Shown here piece after piece: positions 60,073-64,000 of a stretch of 64,000 nucleotides of DNA. Both the position numbers and the translations under genes were made by a program. Each line of letters starts with the position of its first letter. Positions within the stretch are counted from its first letter, which is position 1. The notes under the pieces were generated by a model, which had not been told where the DNA came from, made no database searches, and worked only from the letters and a program-made list of their open reading frames with translations. This DNA comes from Arthrobacter rhombi (GTDB taxonomy: Bacteria > Actinomycetota > Actinomycetes > Actinomycetales > Micrococcaceae), in the NCBI RefSeq assembly GCF_900163545.1, contig NZ_FUHW01000037.1:1-64000 (forward strand), in the 5' to 3' direction.

Positions 60073-61530
60073 ATGAGCGAACAACCCCAGGGATCATCCG
60101 GAGCAATCACGATGGAGGATCCGAACGCCCCGGGCGCCGAACCCCAGACGCAAGAAGCCAAGGACAGCCTGCACCGCTCCATCTTGGGTTCGGCCCTCGG
60201 CAACGCGGTCGAGTGGTTCGACTACGGCGTCTACGGTTACCTCACCATTTACATGGCAGTGAACTTCTTCGGCTCCGAGGAGGGCGACGGCGGACTCGGC
60301 GTCACCCTCGCCCTGGCCACCTTGGCGATGTCCTTCCTGGTCCGCCCCTTGGGCGGCCTGATCCTGGGCCCGCTGGGCGATAAATTCGGCCGGCAGAAGG
60401 TCATGGTCCTGACGGTGTTGATGATGACCACTGCCACCGGCGTCATCGGCCTGCTGCCCACCATTCAGACGATCGGCTTGGCGGCTCCGCTGCTGCTGTT
60501 GCTTTGCCGCATGGTCCAGGGCTTCTCGGCCGGCGGCGAATATGGTGGCGCCGCCGTCTACATGGCCGAATGTGCTCCCGACCAGCGCCGCGGTTTCCTG
60601 GGCTCGTTCCTGGAGTTCGGCACGATGGTGGGCTTCATCCTCTCGGCCACGGTCTGCACCGCGCTGATCACGATCGTCGGTGACGACGGGATGCTCGCCG
60701 GCTGGTGGCGTCTGCCGTTCCTGATGACCATCCCCCTGGGGCTGACCGCCCTGTACATCCGGACGAAGCTGGGCGAAGCGGCAGTCTTCTCCGAAGCCTC
60801 GGATAGCCAGGAAACCTCCAAGACCCCGATCCGCCACACCCTGCGCACCCAGTGGCGCGAAGTGCTCATCCTGGGCGGATTCGTCGTCCTGCTCAACGTC
60901 GCCTTCTACTTGATCCTCGGCTACATGCCCACCTATATGTCCGAACAGTTGGGGCACAGCACCGCTCAGGGCAACTGGATGTTGGTGGCGATCATGGTCG
61001 TCATGCTGGTGGTGATCCCGTTCATGGGCAGCCTCTCGGACCGGGTCGGACGCAAGCCCCTGCTCCTGACCGCTGCCGGCGGCTATATTCTCTTGGCCGT
61101 TCCGGCGATGGTGTTGCTGGGCATCGACAACCTCTTCCTGCAATTCATCGGTCTGGCCGTCTTGGGTGCCCTGTTGGTCATCCTGGTCGCCTCGGTGTCC
61201 TCCACCCTGCCGGCGCTGTTCCCCACCAACGTGCGCTATACCGGTTTCGCGATCGGCTACAACTTCTCCGTGGCGTTCATTGCGGGCCCCTCGCAGACGC
61301 TGACCAACGAGTTGATTGATATCACCGGAAACGTGTTGGTGCCGGGGATCTACATGTCGCTGGCCGGCGTCATCGGCTTCATCGCCATCCTGTGCATGCG
61401 TGAGACCTCCCAGGCGTCACTGCGTGGCGAGGAGCTGCCCGGCGACCCCGCCTCGGTCGGCTGGCCATCCAAGAAATGGGTGCAGACCAACCGGACCAAG
61501 GCCGACGCCGGCAAGGCCATGGCCCGGTAG
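60073..61530 (+). CDS. MHS-family MFS symporter (ProP/KgtP-like)
   Basis: 485 aa, 12 membrane segments. Metabolite:H+ symporter hallmarks: GNAVEWFDYGVYGYLTIYMAVNFF (TM1), RPLGGLILGPLGDKFGRQKVMVLTV, RMVQGFSAGGEYGGAAVYMAECAP, and GSLSDRVGRKPLL after TM8. ProP imports proline, betaine and ectoine; KgtP and others import di-carboxylates. In this cluster it could be a second ectoine importer or carry an acid intermediate. Preceded by GAAAGGCGAACG; separated from the M20 gene by only 28 bases. Confidence 0.92.
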   Translation: MSEQPQGSSGAITMEDPNAPGAEPQTQEAKDSLHRSILGSALGNAVEWFDYGVYGYLTIYMAVNFFGSEEGDGGLGVTLALATLAMSFLVRPLGGLILGPLGDKFGRQKVMVLTVLMMTTATGVIGLLPTIQTIGLAAPLLLLLCRMVQGFSAGGEYGGAAVYMAECAPDQRRGFLGSFLEFGTMVGFILSATVCTALITIVGDDGMLAGWWRLPFLMTIPLGLTALYIRTKLGEAAVFSEASDSQETSKTPIRHTLRTQWREVLILGGFVVLLNVAFYLILGYMPTYMSEQLGHSTAQGNWMLVAIMVVMLVVIPFMGSLSDRVGRKPLLLTAAGGYILLAVPAMVLLGIDNLFLQFIGLAVLGALLVILVASVSSTLPALFPTNVRYTGFAIGYNFSVAFIAGPSQTLTNELIDITGNVLVPGIYMSLAGVIGFIAILCMRETSQASLRGEELPGDPASVGWPSKKWVQTNRTKADAGKAMAR

Positions 61531-61547
61531 GACGTCAGATCGGCAGA

Positions 61548-61584
61548 GGGAGGGTGTGCGCCGCGGCGCGCACCCTCCCTTTTT
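61548..61584. terminator. terminator at the end of the catabolic operon
   Basis: GGGAGGGTG (61548-61556) pairs with CACCCTCCC (61571-61579); the stem continues inward with one T-G pair, and TTTTT follows. It lies between the converging symporter and gntR genes. Confidence 0.88.
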
Positions 61585-61596
61585 GGGGCCGCCGCC

Positions 61597-62283
61597 TCAG
61601 GTGTCTGTGGTCTCGTCGCTCAGCGGTTCGAGCAGTTGGGCGATGGCACTGTCCATATGTTCGGCCAGTGCGCGGTGCAGGGCCGGGACATCTGCCTGCA
61701 GGATCGCCTCGGCGATATGCCGGTGCTCCTCGACCCGGTCATGGAGTGAATACTCTGCCTGTTCCAGCGCTGCCAGACACATCCGTGTTTCGGTGACCAG
61801 GGTGCGGTGGATCCGGGTCAGCCGTTTGCTGCACGCCCGGCGAACCATGGCCTCATGGAAGGAGATATCCATTAAACTCAGTTCGGCAGGATCGCTTCCG
61901 GGACCCAGGGCAGCCATTTTCTCGACGATGGCCAACAGTTCGGCGCCCGCTTCATGTCCCGTCCGGTCCACTTCGATGATCTTCAGTGCCGCGCCGCGTT
62001 CGACCGCGGTGCGGGTGAGGTAGATATCGGCGATATCCTCACGCGTCGGTTCCACGACGAAGAGCCCCCGGTTGCGAATGCTGATCAGCAGACCCTCCTG
62101 GGTCAGTCGCTGCATCGCTTCACGGAGCGGGCCCCTGCTGACGCCCAGCCGGCCGGCCAGATCAGCTTCGCCCAGTTGCGACCCGGGCTCGAATTCTCCG
62201 TTGCCGATGGCGGTGCGGATCTTGCGCGCGATGATCGAGGGAGTGGACTCCTGTTGCAACGGCTCGAGGCTCGAGGCGGGCAT
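61597..62283 (-). CDS. GntR/FCD-family regulator of the catabolic cluster
   Basis: 228 aa. Winged HTH at about 16-80 (RKIRTAIGNGEFEPGSQLGEADLAGRLGVSRGPLREAMQRL), then an FCD domain with metal/ligand positions in DIYLTRTAVERGAA, DISFHEAMVRR and EEHRHIAEAI. The intact FCD His pattern suggests metal-assisted binding of an organic acid or amino acid. It converges with the catabolic operon and has a variant of the shared operator before its start. Its recognition helix resembles that of the regulator at 36626. ATG 62283 follows GAGGAACCCCC. Confidence 0.92.
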   Translation of the reverse strand: MPASSLEPLQQESTPSIIARKIRTAIGNGEFEPGSQLGEADLAGRLGVSRGPLREAMQRLTQEGLLISIRNRGLFVVEPTREDIADIYLTRTAVERGAALKIIEVDRTGHEAGAELLAIVEKMAALGPGSDPAELSLMDISFHEAMVRRACSKRLTRIHRTLVTETRMCLAALEQAEYSLHDRVEEHRHIAEAILQADVPALHRALAEHMDSAIAQLLEPLSDETTDT

Positions 62284-62303
62284 GGGGGTTCCTCACTGGG
62301 GTC

Positions 62304-62332
62304 GATTTTGTCGGATGCAGACAATCCTACAA
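62304..62332 (-). promoter_or_regulatory. degenerate operator and promoter of the second gntR gene
   Basis: TTGTC-N7-GACAA (62308-62324), followed by TCC, is a stretched version of the motif seen at ehuB and doeA; GACAATCC is identical to the ehuB half-site. On the - strand, a promoter TTGTAG-N16-CAAAAT overlaps it. This suggests autoregulation. Confidence 0.5.
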
Positions 62333-62373
62333 CCTTGCCTCGCAGGCTTTTCCTCCCCGATCCCTCAGCTGGT

Positions 62374-62610
62374 TCAGTCGGAGCCGGCGACCAGCATGAC
62401 TTCGTGTGGAGCTTCAGTGCCGTGTTTGCGGTGCGCCCGTAAGACCCGCCGCGCCCGTTCGCGCTTCAACCGTTCCCGGGGATCCAGGTGGGGCAGCTGA
62501 TCTGCGGGGCCGAAGAAGAAGTAGCCGAAGAATTGCAACCACCAACCGATTTTGTATCCCATCCCCAAACCGGTGGTGTCCTTCACAATGGGCAACCGCT
62601 TATGGTCCAT
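62374..62610 (-). CDS. small hypothetical protein (78 aa)
   Basis: The ATG is preceded by GAGAGGGACAG, a good ribosome site. The N-terminal half has one hydrophobic stretch (GYKIGWWLQFFGYFFFG) that could be a membrane helix, and the C-terminal half is strongly basic (DPRERLKRERARRVLRAHRKHG). No family was recognised. It is a single gene divergent from the glycosylase-like gene. Confidence 0.6.
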   Translation of the reverse strand: MDHKRLPIVKDTTGLGMGYKIGWWLQFFGYFFFGPADQLPHLDPRERLKRERARRVLRAHRKHGTEAPHEVMLVAGSD

Positions 62611-62763
62611 CTGTCCCTCTCAGGCTCGGGTTCCCTGCCTCGTGCCGAGCGCGGATGCGCCCGGGGCGCCGGAATCCCTGGACAGGCCATCCTATCCAAC
62701 TATTCCCTCCGCGGTTCCGCCGCCGATGCGGCCCCGCGGGATGTTGGGCCCGATAATGGGAAC

Positions 62764-63675
62764 ATGCCAGCCGAACTTTCCCACCTGACCGAGGACCTCT
62801 GGCTCCCCCGCGCCCGGGCACACCGGGACCGGGTCCACCACTTCGCCGCCCCGTTCCTGCAGCGGCGTTCCACCCAGCGTAAACACCCGGTGGAGGACTT
62901 CCTCTTCACCTACTACACGGAGAAGCCCGGCCGGCTGCAACGCTGGAACCCCGGCACCGGCGTCGTCCTCTGGGGCGAAGCTGCCGCCGAACGGCTTCAC
63001 TGGAAGTACCACCGCCCCCACGGCGCAGGCGTCACCTTCGATGCTGCGGCGTTCATGACCGACCGGCACCGGACCGTTGCCCACGCCCGTTCGATCCTGG
63101 CCGGGGCCGCGTCCAACCCCGCCCGCTTCTCCTGCTTCGGCCTCCATGAATGGGCGATGGTCTATCAATCGGAGCAGAACGGGGTACGTCACGACCAGCT
63201 GCCCCTGCGTCTGGGCGCCGCCGGCACCGACCAGGTCGTCGAAGGCCACCGCATTCGGTGCACCCATATTGACGCTTTTCGTTTCTATTCCCCGCAGGCG
63301 GTGCCCCTGAACGAAGAGCAGCCCACACGGGAGAACCAGCCGTCCTTGGACCAGCCCGGCTGCCTACACGCCAACATGGACCTCTATAAATGGGCGTATA
63401 AGCTCTCGGCAGCCGTCCCCGGGGAACTACTCTTGGCCACCTTCGAACTGGCGTGGGACATCAGGACCATGGATATGCGGGCTTCGCCCTACGATCTGGG
63501 CGACTGGGGTTACACCCCGATCCGCATCGAAACCACCGCCGGGAAAGCCGAATATGTGAGGTTGCAACAAGGCTTTGCCGAGCAGGCCAATGAACTCCGT
63601 CTGCGCCTGTTGGACATCGCCGACGACCTCTTCGCCGCAGCGGAAATGGACCCCGCACCCAGCAACGGCAGATGA
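62764..63675 (+). CDS. conserved actinobacterial protein annotated as 3-methyladenine DNA glycosylase
   Basis: 303 aa. The segments HPVEDFLFTYYTEKPGRLQRWNPG, FSCFGLHEWAMVYQ, RCTHIDAFRFYSPQAVPLN, PTRENQPSLDQPGCLHANMDLYKWAYKL and MRASPYDLGDWGYTPIRIETTAGKAEYV mark a family I recall from Streptomyces and relatives under the name 3-methyladenine DNA glycosylase. No helix-hairpin-helix glycosylase motif is evident, so the activity is doubtful. The many invariant His, Asp and Cys positions suggest an enzyme. ATG at 62764. Confidence 0.75.
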   Translation: MPAELSHLTEDLWLPRARAHRDRVHHFAAPFLQRRSTQRKHPVEDFLFTYYTEKPGRLQRWNPGTGVVLWGEAAAERLHWKYHRPHGAGVTFDAAAFMTDRHRTVAHARSILAGAASNPARFSCFGLHEWAMVYQSEQNGVRHDQLPLRLGAAGTDQVVEGHRIRCTHIDAFRFYSPQAVPLNEEQPTRENQPSLDQPGCLHANMDLYKWAYKLSAAVPGELLLATFELAWDIRTMDMRASPYDLGDWGYTPIRIETTAGKAEYVRLQQGFAEQANELRLRLLDIADDLFAAAEMDPAPSNGR

Positions 63676-63765
63676 ATCGGCAGCGTCAAACGGTGGACAC
63701 CGGCGGCCGGGAGTGGCAGATTCACCAGTGAGGGCCATTGCCCGACCAACCGCTACCGGGGGTGC

Positions 63766-64000
63766 ATGATGGAAACGAACCACGCCAACCGCTGGACCAC
63801 ACGAACCGTCTCACGTGTCGCAACTGCTGCCGTGGGGCTGCTGCTGCTCGCCGGCTGCGCAGCCGAAACTCCCGACGCCGAACCGACGGACAGTACCGTC
63901 TCCAGCCCCTCCTCGGCACCAAAACCCACCGAACAGCCGGCAGGTCCCGCCGAGGGCACGGACGCCGATCTGTCCATCACGATCACCTCCGATGGTGAGG
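63766..64000 (+). CDS. N-terminal part of a lipoprotein (truncated by window end)
   Basis: Starts ATG-ATG (63766/63769). A lipoprotein signal ends LLAGC, followed by a Pro/Thr/Ser-rich linker (PDAEPTDSTVSSPSSAPKP) and DADLSITITSDGE, where the window stops. The beginning of the mature domain is reminiscent of subtilisin-inhibitor-like (SSI) proteins of Actinobacteria, but too little is present to decide. Confidence 0.7.
   Translation, partial: MMETNHANRWTTRTVSRVATAAVGLLLLAGCAAETPDAEPTDSTVSSPSSAPKPTEQPAGPAEGTDADLSITITSDGE

Overview
The window is chromosomal DNA from a high-GC actinobacterium, most likely a Micrococcales member close to Arthrobacter and its relatives (Micrococcaceae). Signs of this are strong G/C third-position bias, many GTG/TTG starts, a ramB-aceA-aceB glyoxylate-shunt locus, a small 4.5S-type SRP RNA beside tRNA-Ser, a dnaX with a very long Pro/Ala-rich tail followed by recR, an aspartokinase with an internal beta-subunit start, and a LytR_C protein beside a conserved actinobacterial ~100-aa protein. 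No phage, integrase, intact transposase or CRISPR array was seen.

Layout. 0-5.7 kb: small genes, a Nudix-LOG fusion, a phosphoesterase, a DadA-like oxidase and an NCS2 nucleobase permease with a conspicuous operator dyad. 5.7-10.5 kb: ramB divergent from aceA-aceB. 10.5-23.5 kb: mixed metabolic and redox genes (PAP2-like protein, hydroxyacid dehydrogenase, YhgE-like membrane protein, OYE, FrnE, 2OG oxygenase, zinc ADH, DUF4188/TetR pair with operators, glutathione peroxidase, acyl-CoA ligase and enoyl-CoA hydratase). 23.7-29.3 kb: a dpp/opp-type peptide ABC operon with fused ATPases. 29.4-36.6 kb: aconitase, tRNA-Ser, ffs, gluQRS, dnaX, recR. 36.6-41.0 kb: a GntR/FCD regulator and an ehuBCDA-type ectoine/hydroxyectoine importer. 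41-45.4 kb: an ABC-2 exporter pair, lysC and a nucleoside deaminase. 45.4-47.9 kb: a gene-poor, lower-GC insertion bounded by a duplicated 3' end of the deaminase gene. 48.3-62.3 kb: a large catabolic cluster. 62.4-64 kb: small genes, a DNA-glycosylase-like protein and the start of a lipoprotein.

The main biological story is ectoine use. The ehuBCDA importer and the distant catabolic cluster carry the same operator type (ATTGT-N2-ACAAT, or half-sites TTGACAATCC/GGATTGTCAA) at four places: before ehuB, in the divergent promoter at 50.15 kb, before the ectoine hydrolase doeA, and (degenerate) before the second GntR gene. The cluster holds a DoeA-type ectoine hydrolase, an M20 deacetylase that could replace DoeB, a class III aminotransferase and an aldehyde dehydrogenase that could act as DoeD and DoeC, an extra class I/II aminotransferase, a YdiJ-like FAD/FeS D-2-hydroxyacid dehydrogenase, an NAD-type D-2-hydroxyacid dehydrogenase, an MHS osmolyte/acid symporter and an unrecognised 250-aa protein. 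This differs from the classical proteobacterial doe/eut cluster in both its regulator (FCD-GntR rather than the MocR-type EnuR) and its enzymes. It is the best candidate here for an undescribed variant system. Assignments rest on reading motifs and remembered family sequences. No database search was run.
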